A DNA stretch of 64,000 nt from Cymbomonas tetramitiformis (GCA_001247695.2 LGRX02034338.1:1-64000), one strand, 5' to 3'. Positions 44,206-54,807 are shown, counted from the first letter of the stretch. Numbers and translations: made by a program. The notes: a model not told the origin generated them from the sequence alone.

Positions 44206-47200
44206 GTCATATATGACCCAAGGGTACCTAAAATTGATTTATGAAGCCGTCTAAAATCCAAAAATGCTTTTGAAAACAGTTTTGAAAAGGTCTCCCTTAT
44301 GCGCATCAAACTGCGTGCCCAATGTCTCTCAAAACTGTCGCATGCTTCCAAGCTCGAACGATGAAGAGTGTGAAAATCGTTTGACACAACACACGGTTAT
44401 GGTTTGCGCGTATAAATACGCATGTTCAACCCTATTTAGGACACGTTACATCTTCAACACATAGCTAGGCGTTATGCAAAACATGCTAGGGTCATGATTA
44501 GGGTTTACACGGGGCAGTGAATACGCATTCAGCGCCGCAATGCGTGAGATATACATTCATTGGTGACATCGCACTTTCACTCGATGCTCAATTTTGAACA
44601 ATGCAGTACGATGCGCCTTTGAAATACGTTTCAAGTGGTATGCTCAAAACGCAAATCGGCCTTCGTATGCGGCGGGTATATGGAAAACATTGACTTCAAG
44701 CAACCAAAACCAAAAATAGTTATGACGGTTTAGGGGTTAAAAGTGTACTTTGCCCGACCTTCAAGCAAAGAGCCTGGGGGGTTAAGGAGTTATGCACTCA
44801 TATACAGCCTTTTTAAAAGTTTTTCGAATAACACTGGACTTGTGAGTGTGGCACGCCTGCAGTGCAGAAGTACACCAGAACGTACAGGGCAGAGCTCTTG
44901 AGATATTAATAATGTGATAAGTTTGGCAAGCAGTTTCGACTGTCACTCGTGTAGTGGTTGCGACAGCTGTCACGACCCGTGCTCTCTCGACTGTTACTTG
45001 TGCGGCCCGAGTTCGACTGGGTGACGTGACAGCTTTGTGACAGAGGAGTGACAACAGTGGCGGTTATGACACGACCTTGGCTATTTTCGAGGAGAACTGG
45101 TAAAGATGTGAAGAGAAGAATAAGAAGGATAATCGGCTCGGGGTCGAGCCGTTGGTCTGACAGAGATATCGCCAGTGACGCAAAGCAACGTGATTGGAGG
45201 AAAGAAGAGTTAATAAGAACTGAGGGGACGTTGCAAGATAAGTAACGGAGGCGGCAGTAGGAGACTTTTAGAGGCTCATTATTGTTTTGCCCTTGGCAGG
45301 CCAAAAGCGTGGCTATATTACATTTGCGAAGACAAAAGTACTCTCAGTGTATTCATTATAAGGAATATATTTGTACAAAGCAACCGAGGAGCCTTGTGCT
45401 GGCATCCTTGAAGTATTACAATGTGCGTTGCAGTGCAGTCGTGAAAGTAAAGCAACTTTCAAACTCTTTTTCAAAGTTAAGGAGTTATGCACTCATATAC
45501 AGCCTTTTTAAAAGTTTTTCGAATAACACTGGACTTGTGAGTGTGGCACGCCTGTAGTGCAGAAGTACACCAGAACACAGGGCAGAGCTCTTGAGGTATT
45601 AACAGTGTGATAAGTTTGGCAAGCCGTTTCGATTGTCACTCGTGTAGTGGTTGCGACACAAGCAAATTAAATAGTGTTTACAAATTACCATCGTATATAG
45701 TTATTCGCTGAAACTATCGGTTATTCGCCGAAACCCGGACAAATAAATGCTACCTTGCTGAACTAAAGAAAAAGGCACAATACGTAAGGGAATACACGCA
45801 ATCCGCTAAAATCGAGAAATTGCACTACGGCCGGTTCGCGCCAAGATCCCAGCGACTCCGACGCGTCTTCTCGCCGCCAACAGCCCAAAACGCTTGGCGC
45901 ATACTCCCGTCGCTCCTGCGGGATAAACGCAATATATATATATATATATCCCTCTTGAATGATGTGTGCAAGTGCATGCCATGTGCTACTTGTTGTTCTC
46001 GCGCGACTATACATTCACTGCAGTGATAAGTATCGCACTATATCCATATAAGATGATCGCGACTGTACATTCAGCTTTCCTTATCTACTGTTACTAGTTA
46101 TCAAGCAGAGTTATTCAAAGAAGTTATGTCACAACGTTCATAAAGCAAGCCAATGATTCAGTATCTCATACTTATTTTCAGAGTTCAGAGTAGATTCACC
46201 CAGGAGATGAGATTTTCTTGCTCATAGTAATAGACAGGATGGTGCTTTCGACTGTTACACGCGCAGTGGTTGCGACACACACGCGCGCGCGCATATTTAC
46301 ACACATATATATATATGAAACCCCACTCAAGTATCTCTAGCTCTTCATCCGACACGACTGCGTCCTTGCTAGCACGAGTCCATGAGTTATATGAACCATC
46401 TGCTCTACATCTTATTTATGTTGTCATGCCTGCGCTCGCAAGCCCATATATCATCTGCTCTACATCTTTGCATCTACCTCGTGCCAAACTACGCGTCAAC
46501 AACTAAGGTGCCCTACAGGCCGGATAGTGGTGGGACCCAGGCTACCCGCCCGGGTCCCTAGTCATGCCAAGTGAGTAAACGTCTTCTTTGTCCCAACGCT
46601 GCGCGCTTGCCCCCTATGCTGGTATCTCTCCAGTCCCGAGAATACCTTGCCAGTTCCGAAGGGGAAATTGAAAAAGAGCTACTGCCGCTCTCCTCCCGTC
46701 TGCCTCCTTATCTCTCTCACCGATACAGCTCTTACAGTACTCCTAGTCACTACTGTAGGGTCCAGCCTGTCATACTGTACTGTGATCCACCCTTTCTACA
46801 CTGCATATCCTACAAAGTGCCAGCCTGGCCCACTGTGCGCCACCCCTTCTGCCCTTCTCCAGTCACCCCTGTCACTGATGGTGTCTGCACCTGAGCTGTC
46901 ACAATAAACAGTCGCTCTCGAGTCGCGCAAGTAACAGTCGTGAGAGCACTGGTCGTGACATATATATTGTCAGTCGGTGAAAAAAAAAACAAGCAGCGCA
47001 AACTAATTCATGTCAGCCAGCGAAAGTAGCGTGGTCCTAAACATTAATGCGGTAGCATGGCCAACCAAGACCGGGGCTAACCCCGCCAGGGTAGATCCCT
47101 AGACGCGCTGCTACCTCTTCGAAGAAAAACACATGGCGACCACAAATTCTAAAAACAAGATCGCGTTTATGAAACACAAGACCGGGAAAAGTGCAGACAA

Positions 47201-47666
47201 GGCATGCGCACAAAATTGCCAAACATTAAAATAAGGAGGCATGTGGAGTAGTCATGGTTGCGAAGTAGCAAAAGAGAAATGTCTTCGTTAGGACAGCACG
47301 CGGATACAATACACCTATCGTACACAAAGTCACGAGTTGTTTGTAAGAATAGTGGTCAGTGCGACTATTGCTAGAATATTGCAAATAGTGCATATACGCA
47401 CGCGCGGTGAACGGTCCGTTCCTGACAACCACGCACAAGTTCGGCATTGAGACGTTTATATTTTCCAAGGGTACGTGGTGCATGGTGATATAGTTTGTGT
47501 ATGCAGCGACCTTCGCTCATACTTACACGTATGTGTGTTTCACACTGTGGATCGCTTCGTGTGTAGCCTTGTATGCCCCGTCGCGCCGGGATACGCGTCG
47601 TGATTATCACGACCTGATTTACCAATCGGATGCCTCTGTTGCTTGGCACGAATCGCACAATGCGTG
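44206..47666. repeat. Gene-free stretch with direct and inverted repeats
   Basis: No gene recognised. Two near-identical direct repeats, 44780-44966 and 45477-45659 (start TTAAGGAGTTATGCACTC, end GTGTAGTGGTTGCGACA), lie 697 bp apart. A ~66-bp inverted pair, 44968-45033 and 46894-46960, shares TGTCACGACC and CGACTGTTACTTG, an LTR-like start. Diverged copies of the GTGGTTGCGACA end also occur near 46262 and 9925. These look like pieces of one or two LTR families. A (TA)n run lies at 45930-45948. Confidence 0.5.
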
Positions 47667-47671
47667 GTGGT

Positions 47672-48364
47672 TGTGCCAGGGGCACGACGACAGATGCTCG
47701 GAGATATGTTTTTGATTGAACGTGCAAAGGTACACAATTCGGATTTTTATAATATACTGGATCAGGGCCAGATTGAGGTACAAACGATAATTCGGTTCCG
47801 AGTTCTGAAGGCTAAACACTTCTCAAGTGCTCTACTTATTCACTCGTCACTCAGGTTGCAGGGTCAACCACTCGAGAGCCGATGTCACACTTCGGCTCAA
47901 CGTTCAGTTCCCGATCCGATCTCATTTCTAATTCCGATTCGTCATTCTCGATTCAGATGTTATGCCAACAGGCTGACACGATGACTGCCCCACAGTACTG
48001 TCATACTACTGTACTGTCATACTGTCATACTGTCATAGCGTCATACTGTCATACTGTCATAACCTTAATATCTGATATTCGATTTCATTGTCTTTTCAAC
48101 CCCGATGCGAATCTGACCATTCTTCGAGGGTCTGACTGAGTTCCACGATGACACCCCCCACAGTACTGTCATACTACTATAGTGTCATACTGTCATACTG
48201 TCATAGTGTCATAGTGTCATACTGTCATACCCCGGACATCTGGTATTCATTCTCATCGTGATTTCAAGCCCAATTTCACTGTCATCGTGCCAATCCCAGA
48301 TTACCCCCGATGACACACATACGGACGCATAGACATATCGGCTCACGCTGTGCCTCCGGGCACA
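47672..48364 (-). repeat. 3' LTR of element A
   Basis: 693 bp, TGTGCCAGG...CCGGGCACA. Contains two tracts of ACTGTCAT/AGTGTCAT octamers (about 47994-48060 and 48160-48232) and a TATA-like segment (47743-47751, minus strand). Confidence 0.92.
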
Positions 48365-48380
48365 ACTCTCCCCCCCTTAG
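48365..48380 (-). other. Polypurine tract of element A
   Basis: Minus-strand CTAAGGGGGGGAGAGT directly abuts the 3' LTR; the expected primer for plus-strand DNA synthesis. Confidence 0.75.
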
Positions 48381-48552
48381 GAGTGGTCTACCTCCTGGGA
48401 TCACTCCGCTAAGGTACCCATCTAAGTTCCAGTTCTTAGGTTCTCTGGTTCCTTGCTGTTTCCAGTTCTTAGGTTCTCTGGTTCCTCCTCGAGCATAGTT
48501 CGCCTGCCGCTACCAGGGCACCACTTTCAAGAAGAAGGGTGCCACTTGGAAT

Positions 48553-51500
48553 CTAAAGCGGGTCTTCAGTGTCGCGGAGGCGTAAATGTCGGAAAAGTTG
48601 TCGTAGCAGGAGTGCTGGTACGGGGTATACACTCGCAGATCGACCTGCTCCAGTCTGCTGCGGGTGAGGTCCAAGCTGAGCAGTCTCTGGGTGAGCACCG
48701 GTTGCCCATCTGCACGCACACGGTGTTGAAGTAGTACAGCGTAGCAGGGGCGAGGGTGGTGCTGAGTTCGTCCATATGCAGGTGGGTTTCATGTACTGCG
48801 TACCATACATGCAGTAGGTACACACCAGCGGTGGGGGAAGCTGGCGCATCATAGGGCGAAGCCGTAGCGCGTTAGGGAAGCGACCTCTGGGGTTTTCCAT
48901 GAACCAATGTTTTGGCTCTAGGTAGTCAATGATCTGCAATGCTCGTCGTACGATTTTGTCAGCCTGGGGAAGGTCAGGGGGTCCACCAGTGGTGCGCGCT
49001 TGACTGTACTGCCTGCAGGGGGGACTTGCCCAAATAACATCGAAGAATCCAGGCGGGTATTGCCTGTAGTCCCATTGCAGGATGTCACACACATGAGTGG
49101 GTTGCCAGATATGCCCGGAGTCGAGGGTCACCACTGAGGCGGAGGGGAAGCAATTTAGGAATTCCCTCTCTACTGAGCCAGTACCGCTGAAAAGTACGAG
49201 AATCCTGGGCGTGCGGGTTGTTTTTGCCTGTATTGCCAGCAGCTCTGTCACCAGTGCCAACGACCCATCTTCCACGCGCTCCTGGCGTTCCCACGGCAGG
49301 GGGATATCATCTTCCATCTGTTCGAGCTGGTCCAGTTCATCGCAGGGATTGGTGATGAGGTGGGCCAGTGTCATTCCGGCTTGAGCGGAGTGGCGGCCAC
49401 GCTGCTCGCGTCGCCGGGTGGCTTCGTCGCGGACTTGCGCTTCCATGTGCAGTCTCGCTTGCTCGAATTCACGAAGTTGTTGAAGTGGACTTCCGCGTTC
49501 AAGTTTGTCACGCGTCCTCCATTGGTCGTGAGCTTTGGAGTAGCCAGTCCAGCGAACCTTCCACTCTTCCACCTCCTTTCCTCGAACAGACCGCACTCGA
49601 CGTGCAAGGATACGTTCAACGTGTGCTTCCTTCTGACCGTCCACTACCACCTCTTCAGGTACTGCTAGGTGATCGCGTGCGGCAAAAGCATCTTGACCGC
49701 TGGTGTACGGTTTGAGGCGATGTTGAGCGAACACGTCGTGAATCCGCCAGTGAGGAGGGAGGCGTAGGCGGTAGGCTACTGGAGCTCCTCTGTCGGCCTC
49801 GGGCATGGTCATCTGTATATCGCTGAAGAAGCGTTCGGTCACAGGAACTGGTCCATGCCAGCGCTTGGTCAGTTTCCTACAGATGGAGCGATCCATCACC
49901 TTCTCCGTAAGGTGTTTCGCCTCTATCCAGACCAGATCTCCAACAGCATACTCCCGCTGCCCGTGTCTGCGATCAAACTGTTCGCGCTGTCGCTGTTGAG
50001 CCAGCTCCAACCGCTGCCTGGCGTCCCGCAGCTGCGACGAAAATTTCACAGCCACTTCGTGTGCGGTGCCTACTCCCCCAGTTCGTCGTCCAGCGGTGGA
50101 CTGCGCGGCCTCCAGGAAAAGATCCAACTGCGACAGCGGCGAGAACCCGAACACCAGTTCAAACGGCGTGAAGCCAGTAGATTCACTCCTGGAGTCATTG
50201 ATCGCGAACTCCACGTTAGTGGTGAACAGATCCCAGTCCTCCACATTGGCGTCAACAAAGGACCTGAGCATGTCCTCAATAACCCTGTTGCTGTGTTCCG
50301 CCTGGCCGTCAGACCGAGGGTTGTACGGCGTGGTACGAGCCACTTTCACACCCATCAGTCTCATGAGTTCCTGCCAGAAAGCATCTTGAAACCGCGGGTC
50401 ACGATCAGAGACAATCTTCATAGGCGCGCCATGTAAGCGCCACACCGAGTCAAAGTAGATTCTGGCCACCACAGCTGCGGAGCTGTCGCCGAAGTTCATC
50501 GGCACAACGTGGACCATCTTCGTCAGCTTGCAGGTGAAGGCCACGAAAGCATCATTGCCCCTCTCCGATACCGGCAGGCCGGTGACGAAGTCCACCGCGA
50601 CATCCTGCCATGGCCTGTTCGGGATGCTGTGAGGGTTTAGCAACCCATCCGGGTAAGTTCCCCGCGGCCTCACTGATTGGCACACTGCGCAGGATGCAAC
50701 CCAGGTGCCCACATCTTCCGCGGCACCACGCCAATAGAAGCGTCGCAGCACCCTCTCCAGAGTCTTGTCTCGCCCAGTATGGCCTGAGGACAATGACTCA
50801 TGAGCATGGCGAATCACTACTTCTCGAAGTGGAGAGTCCTCCCCCAGCACCAACTGATATCTCCCTGCTGCGGTCCTCCAAACCACTTCACCCACCAGCC
50901 TGAAGTCCTGTAGGCATTGGTGTGGTGCCGCCTTCACTTTCTCCCGCAGCGAACGAAGTGTCCCCTCTCGGGTGTACTCCGCTTTCAACGCACGCAGGAA
51001 CTTTGAGTCCGACTGCTGGGAGGTTGCGTCTCTGAAGGCTGCTGCCTCACCTGTCCTTATCACAGCGGGGGCTGTTCGCGGGTGCCTCACGCGTGCCGGC
51101 TGTGGTTTGGCGGGAGGGGCGTGTACTATCAGAACAGGCCAACGAAGGTCGAAGGCCTTCCCATCTGGGTTCTCGAAGAACTGATTGGGCTCGCCCTTAT
51201 CATCGTGAGTAGGGATGACCTCCACGATCTGCATATTGGCCTTTCTGAAAAGTTTGCGCCACGCGGGGAGCTTGGACTGGTGATCTGGTAGAACGAAGAC
51301 TGCTGAGGTGTTTTCTGGGTCTGCCTTCCATTCTGCGATATACTTGTTCAAAATCGCCTCCACCGTAATGTGCTTGGAGTTATATGGAGGGTTACACCAA
51401 ACCCGAAGGCCCCTCCATTTCTCTGAAAGGCAGTCTGTCCAGAATCTATCCGCCTGTCTGTTGCGGCCGCCAAAGTCACAACAGGCGTCCACATCGAAGG

Positions 51501-54500
51501 GTCCAAACTTCTCGGCGTACTTCGAGGAGTACTCTGCTCGGACACGCCAATTCTGTGAGTCTTCGGGGGGAGTCTGCCGTTTTTGCGGGTGAAGGACCGG
51601 GGATGGAGCTGACTGCTGGGGCGCCTGCTGCGGGGGTGGTGAGCTCACTGGCACCTTCTCAGTGGGCGCCTCCGATGCGTCAGCTCGTGATGGCGTTCGC
51701 GTCTTCGGTGACGCCAACTGTGGAGGCGCTGGGGTCGTAGAGGCTCTTCCAGCGCGTGACATGCTCCTCGTTATCCTTATCTGAGGCGGAGCTCTGTCAG
51801 GGGGTTGGTGTGGAGCTTCTGTCGGCTTCGCGCTATCAGCTTCAGGCCAGTCAGGCATGTCGAAGTCGAGGTGATCCTCCTTCATTCCCTTATAGAGCTT
51901 CGGATTAACGAGAGCGATGGTCTCCCCCATGTCCATGGCCTGTTCCGCCACGGAGAGGGTCTCCACTGCTGAGAGCCAACAGTCAACCGTCTGAGCCCAG
52001 TGGGGATGAGCTGCGGGTGGTGAGCTGGAGAAGCATTCAGACTCCAGCGTTGCCAGAGGGTCTTTCGGCAGGTCTGAGGTGGGGTCGATCACTCCTGCCT
52101 CCTTCAACCCCTCGCGAACGTCCTTGTCTTTGAAGTCGGGTCTTCTGGACAGGGCGTCTGGTACCAGCAGCAGCGCTCCCTTGATGTACTCCATTCTCGG
52201 GACTCCCACCTCCACCAGATCCATGTACCAGCGTGCCTGTCTGCGGCTAAGCTCTCTGCCAGGTTCCATCAGCCATTCAAGGGGGCGGTGATCACCCTGG
52301 ATGCGGAAGTTGGTGAAGATGAGGTAATGCCGCCAGGTGACGGTGGTACAGTGGTGTAGAGCACCTAGCTCACGCTCGCCGGTGTGGTAATTCTGCTCGG
52401 CGGCTGAGAACTGGCGGCTCTCGTATGCTATCACGCGCAGCCCAAGACCATCTCCATTGTCTTGCATAAGTACTCCCCCAAGAGCGATGCCGCTAGCATC
52501 CGTCTGCACCACGAAAGGCGCTGTGCCGTCTGCGGCACCCTTAATGTTGGGCAAGGCGAGCACTGGCGCTGATGTGAGGGCCTTCTTCAGCTCCTCGAAG
52601 GCCCACTGCTGCATGGGACCCCACTCCCAGGGTACGTCCGACTTGGTCAACCGGGTGAGGGGCTGAGCGATCTCGGAGAAGCAGTGGATGAACCTGCGGT
52701 AATACCCCGCTAGGCCCAAGAACTGCCTGACGTGGGTAACCGTCTCCAGCTCGGGCCAGTCCCTCACTGCAGCCACCTTGTCGTGTTGGGGTCTGCAGCC
52801 ATCTGCGGAGATACAGTGGCCAAGGAACCGCAAGGATTTCTTCAACAGCTGGCACTTGGATCTCTTGAGGAAGACGCCCTTCTCCCTGCATGTCAGGAGC
52901 AGTTGTTTGACGTGCTCGTAGTGCTCTGCAGCGGTGTTGCTGAAGACGACCACATCATCGATGAAGATCCGGACAAATGGGAGATGGCCCAAGGCCCGCT
53001 GCATCCGTCGCTGGTACTGAGATGGTGAATTCTGCAGCCCCTGCGGCATGACCAACCACTCATATGACCCCATCTGGGTGGTGAAGGCGGTCTTCTCGAC
53101 ATCTCCTGGTGCCATCGGTACTTGCCAGAAGCCATCCACCGCGTCGAACGAAGAGAAGAACTTCGCACCCTGCATCTCGTCGAACATCATCTGGATGTCT
53201 GGGAGAGGATACTTGTCCTTAACTGTCTGGCGGTTGAGGAGCCGGTAATCGATCACCAGTCGCAGCTCCTTGGGGTTCCCGGGTTTAGGGACCATCAAAC
53301 AGGGAGCTGCATAAGGACTGGAAGAGGGTCGGATGTAGCCCTTGGACATCAGAGTCTCCACGCGTTCTCGAAGTTGGCGGAGTTCCTCTGCGGACTTCTT
53401 GTAGATGCGCTGGCAGGGAGGTCCCTTCTTGCTCAGCTCAGGGTCCAGGTTAATGTTGGCTTCATCTTGGGGGTCATGTCTGAGTCCATCGATGTTCGGT
53501 AGGGCAGTCGTCATCTCCTTCTTGTACTCCTCACCCCAGAAGTCCTGAAACTTGAGGGTCCACTCAGGGCTCACTTCTGCATCTTCAGTATCCGCAGCGG
53601 GTTCGGCGTTCTCAGAGTCGATAGCCGTGGCTGCAAAGGCAGAAGCAGTATCGTCGGGGGACTTCTCGGCCACCATGAGCCAGGCGGGCTGTATCTCCGG
53701 GTCGTCATTGCCGCGTAGCTTCTGCGTCTCCGCATACACCAGGTACTTCTTCAGCTGGGCAGGGGTCAGGAACACCTCATCCACCAATCCCGCGCAGGCC
53801 GTGCCCTTCGGAGACCTGTCCCCAGATGCTTTCCCAGGAGAACAGCCTGTGATGGTGACGCGATCCCCAATCTTGCCACTGCGGGACTTCCTGAGGAAGG
53901 AGACGGAGCCATTCCCTTCATAGCCCAGAGTGACAGGAGAGTGACTGCGCAGCCACCTTCCGCCGAGGATAACATCCACCTGTATGCCCAGTGGCAGGAT
54001 CCGGAGGGCAAGGGCGTTCTCCGTATAGGTGCCCGTGGTGGTGTGCGTGTTAAACTTGGCGTACGCGGTGGCGCCAGTGATCTTCACAGATCCATCCGCC
54101 AGGGTGACTCGCATCTCGGAACCGGCTCGTGTTGTGAGGCCACATCGCTTAGCGCTCTGCTCCGAGATGAAGTTGTCAGAGGCCCCCGAGTCAATCAACA
54201 CCTTGACCGTGTGCCCTCTGAGGGTTGCGTAGAATACCAGCAGTAGCGGTCCTTCTTCGTCATGTGCCGCTGCGAGGGTACCCTCGATGTCGGTCTTCCA
54301 CTGAACTCCCCCATCTGTGCGTATGCTTTTGCACTTGAGGTTGGGGAGGAGGTTGTCCGAGGCCTCGCGGCATTCTTCCAACGTTTGCCTACACGCGGCG
54401 TAGAACTCCTCATCCAGCAAATCAACATCTTCAGGCGGATGACTGACGAGGTTGTCTGCACTCGCCGTCAGCAGGGTGCCCGCTGAGGTGCATTCGCTCG

Positions 54501-54804
54501 AGGTGGGGCTGACATGAGTGGTGTCGCTGGTGGTAGGGCTCACATGGGTGGTGTCACTGGTAGTAGGGCTCACATGTGTAGTGCCACTGGTGGTAGGGCT
54601 AACATGGGTAGTGCCGCTTACTGTGGGGCTCACGTGGGTAGTGCCGCTTGTTGTGGGGTTCACATGGGTAGCGACACTATTGGTGAGACTGCCATGGGTG
54701 AGAGGATCCTCGTCATGCTGAGGGCTGCCAGCAGGGGAGTTGTGGGCGAGCTGATAGGAGCTCTGGTGGTCAGTTCTCGTCTGAGGGGTCCCAGCTGCTG
54801 CCAT
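48553..54804 (-). CDS. Pol polyprotein with N6-adenine and C5-cytosine methyltransferase domains, 2083 aa
   Basis: Domains in order: six 10-aa repeats (TTSGTTHVSP type, 41-100); aspartic protease LIDSGAS (203-209); reverse transcriptase about 497-665 with FDAVDGFWQVP and FIDD (614-617); RNase H about 762-888 (QTDASG, D769; VPDALSRR); Dam-like methyltransferase about 1082-1230 with FDVDACCD (1103-1110) and NPPY (1138-1141); integrase with an HHCC finger (H1335, H1342, C1372, C1375) and D1405, D1467, E1503; chromodomain about 1728-1775 (HVERILARR...EEWKVRWTGY); C5 methyltransferase about 1866-2065 with LFSGTGSVEREF, SPPC (C1930), MENPRG (1970-1974), KPTCIWTN and YPVPALL. The C5 domain is compact: no separate target-recognition domain is seen. 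All catalytic residues I can check are present. The ATG at 54804 follows a TAG by one codon, so Pol is probably made by readthrough. Dam-like enzymes methylate adenine N6; C5 enzymes methylate cytosine. Confidence 0.92.
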   Translation of the reverse strand: MAAAGTPQTRTDHQSSYQLAHNSPAGSPQHDEDPLTHGSLTNSVATHVNPTTSGTTHVSPTVSGTTHVSPTTSGTTHVSPTTSDTTHVSPTTSDTTHVSPTSSECTSAGTLLTASADNLVSHPPEDVDLLDEEFYAACRQTLEECREASDNLLPNLKCKSIRTDGGVQWKTDIEGTLAAAHDEEGPLLLVFYATLRGHTVKVLIDSGASDNFISEQSAKRCGLTTRAGSEMRVTLADGSVKITGATAYAKFNTHTTTGTYTENALALRILPLGIQVDVILGGRWLRSHSPVTLGYEGNGSVSFLRKSRSGKIGDRVTITGCSPGKASGDRSPKGTACAGLVDEVFLTPAQLKKYLVYAETQKLRGNDDPEIQPAWLMVAEKSPDDTASAFAATAIDSENAEPAADTEDAEVSPEWTLKFQDFWGEEYKKEMTTALPNIDGLRHDPQDEANINLDPELSKKGPPCQRIYKKSAEELRQLRERVETLMSKGYIRPSSSPYAAPCLMVPKPGNPKELRLVIDYRLLNRQTVKDKYPLPDIQMMFDEMQGAKFFSSFDAVDGFWQVPMAPGDVEKTAFTTQMGSYEWLVMPQGLQNSPSQYQRRMQRALGHLPFVRIFIDDVVVFSNTAAEHYEHVKQLLLTCREKGVFLKRSKCQLLKKSLRFLGHCISADGCRPQHDKVAAVRDWPELETVTHVRQFLGLAGYYRRFIHCFSEIAQPLTRLTKSDVPWEWGPMQQWAFEELKKALTSAPVLALPNIKGAADGTAPFVVQTDASGIALGGVLMQDNGDGLGLRVIAYESRQFSAAEQNYHTGERELGALHHCTTVTWRHYLIFTNFRIQGDHRPLEWLMEPGRELSRRQARWYMDLVEVGVPRMEYIKGALLLVPDALSRRPDFKDKDVREGLKEAGVIDPTSDLPKDPLATLESECFSSSPPAAHPHWAQTVDCWLSAVETLSVAEQAMDMGETIALVNPKLYKGMKEDHLDFDMPDWPEADSAKPTEAPHQPPDRAPPQIRITRSMSRAGRASTTPAPPQLASPKTRTPSRADASEAPTEKVPVSSPPPQQAPQQSAPSPVLHPQKRQTPPEDSQNWRVRAEYSSKYAEKFGPFDVDACCDFGGRNRQADRFWTDCLSEKWRGLRVWCNPPYNSKHITVEAILNKYIAEWKADPENTSAVFVLPDHQSKLPAWRKLFRKANMQIVEVIPTHDDKGEPNQFFENPDGKAFDLRWPVLIVHAPPAKPQPARVRHPRTAPAVIRTGEAAAFRDATSQQSDSKFLRALKAEYTREGTLRSLREKVKAAPHQCLQDFRLVGEVVWRTAAGRYQLVLGEDSPLREVVIRHAHESLSSGHTGRDKTLERVLRRFYWRGAAEDVGTWVASCAVCQSVRPRGTYPDGLLNPHSIPNRPWQDVAVDFVTGLPVSERGNDAFVAFTCKLTKMVHVVPMNFGDSSAAVVARIYFDSVWRLHGAPMKIVSDRDPRFQDAFWQELMRLMGVKVARTTPYNPRSDGQAEHSNRVIEDMLRSFVDANVEDWDLFTTNVEFAINDSRSESTGFTPFELVFGFSPLSQLDLFLEAAQSTAGRRTGGVGTAHEVAVKFSSQLRDARQRLELAQQRQREQFDRRHGQREYAVGDLVWIEAKHLTEKVMDRSICRKLTKRWHGPVPVTERFFSDIQMTMPEADRGAPVAYRLRLPPHWRIHDVFAQHRLKPYTSGQDAFAARDHLAVPEEVVVDGQKEAHVERILARRVRSVRGKEVEEWKVRWTGYSKAHDQWRTRDKLERGSPLQQLREFEQARLHMEAQVRDEATRRREQRGRHSAQAGMTLAHLITNPCDELDQLEQMEDDIPLPWERQERVEDGSLALVTELLAIQAKTTRTPRILVLFSGTGSVEREFLNCFPSASVVTLDSGHIWQPTHVCDILQWDYRQYPPGFFDVIWASPPCRQYSQARTTGGPPDLPQADKIVRRALQIIDYLEPKHWFMENPRGRFPNALRLRPMMRQLPPPLVCTYCMYGTQYMKPTCIWTNSAPPSPLLRCTTSTPCACRWATGAHPETAQLGPHPQQTGAGRSASVYPVPALLLRQLFRHLRLRDTEDPL
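48580..49210 (-). other. C5-cytosine methyltransferase domain of Pol
   Basis: Residues about 1866-2075 of Pol. SAM-binding motif LFSGTGS, acidic VVTLDSG strand, catalytic SPPCRQYSQ (Cys1930) and MENPRG, where ENP replaces the usual ENV of motif VI. KPTCIWTN and a YPVPALLLRQLF tail match the end of short phage-type C5 methylases. A QxRxR motif is not evident. Predicted to methylate cytosine C5; activity is untested. Confidence 0.8.
51115..51561 (-). other. Dam-like N6-adenine methyltransferase domain of Pol
   Basis: Residues about 1082-1230 of Pol, between RNase H and integrase. EYSSKYAEKFGPFDVDACCD, a FWTDCLSEKWRGLRVWCNPPY strand-turn and a hydrophobic AVFVLPDHQSKLPAW match the phage-type Dam family (FDLDxxA...VWCNPPY...LLP). 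The NPPY loop binds the flipped adenine in this family. A Pro/Gln-rich linker (about 995-1080) precedes it and a basic linker follows, so it could be released by the protease as an independent enzyme. Confidence 0.8.
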
Positions 54805-54807
54805 CTG

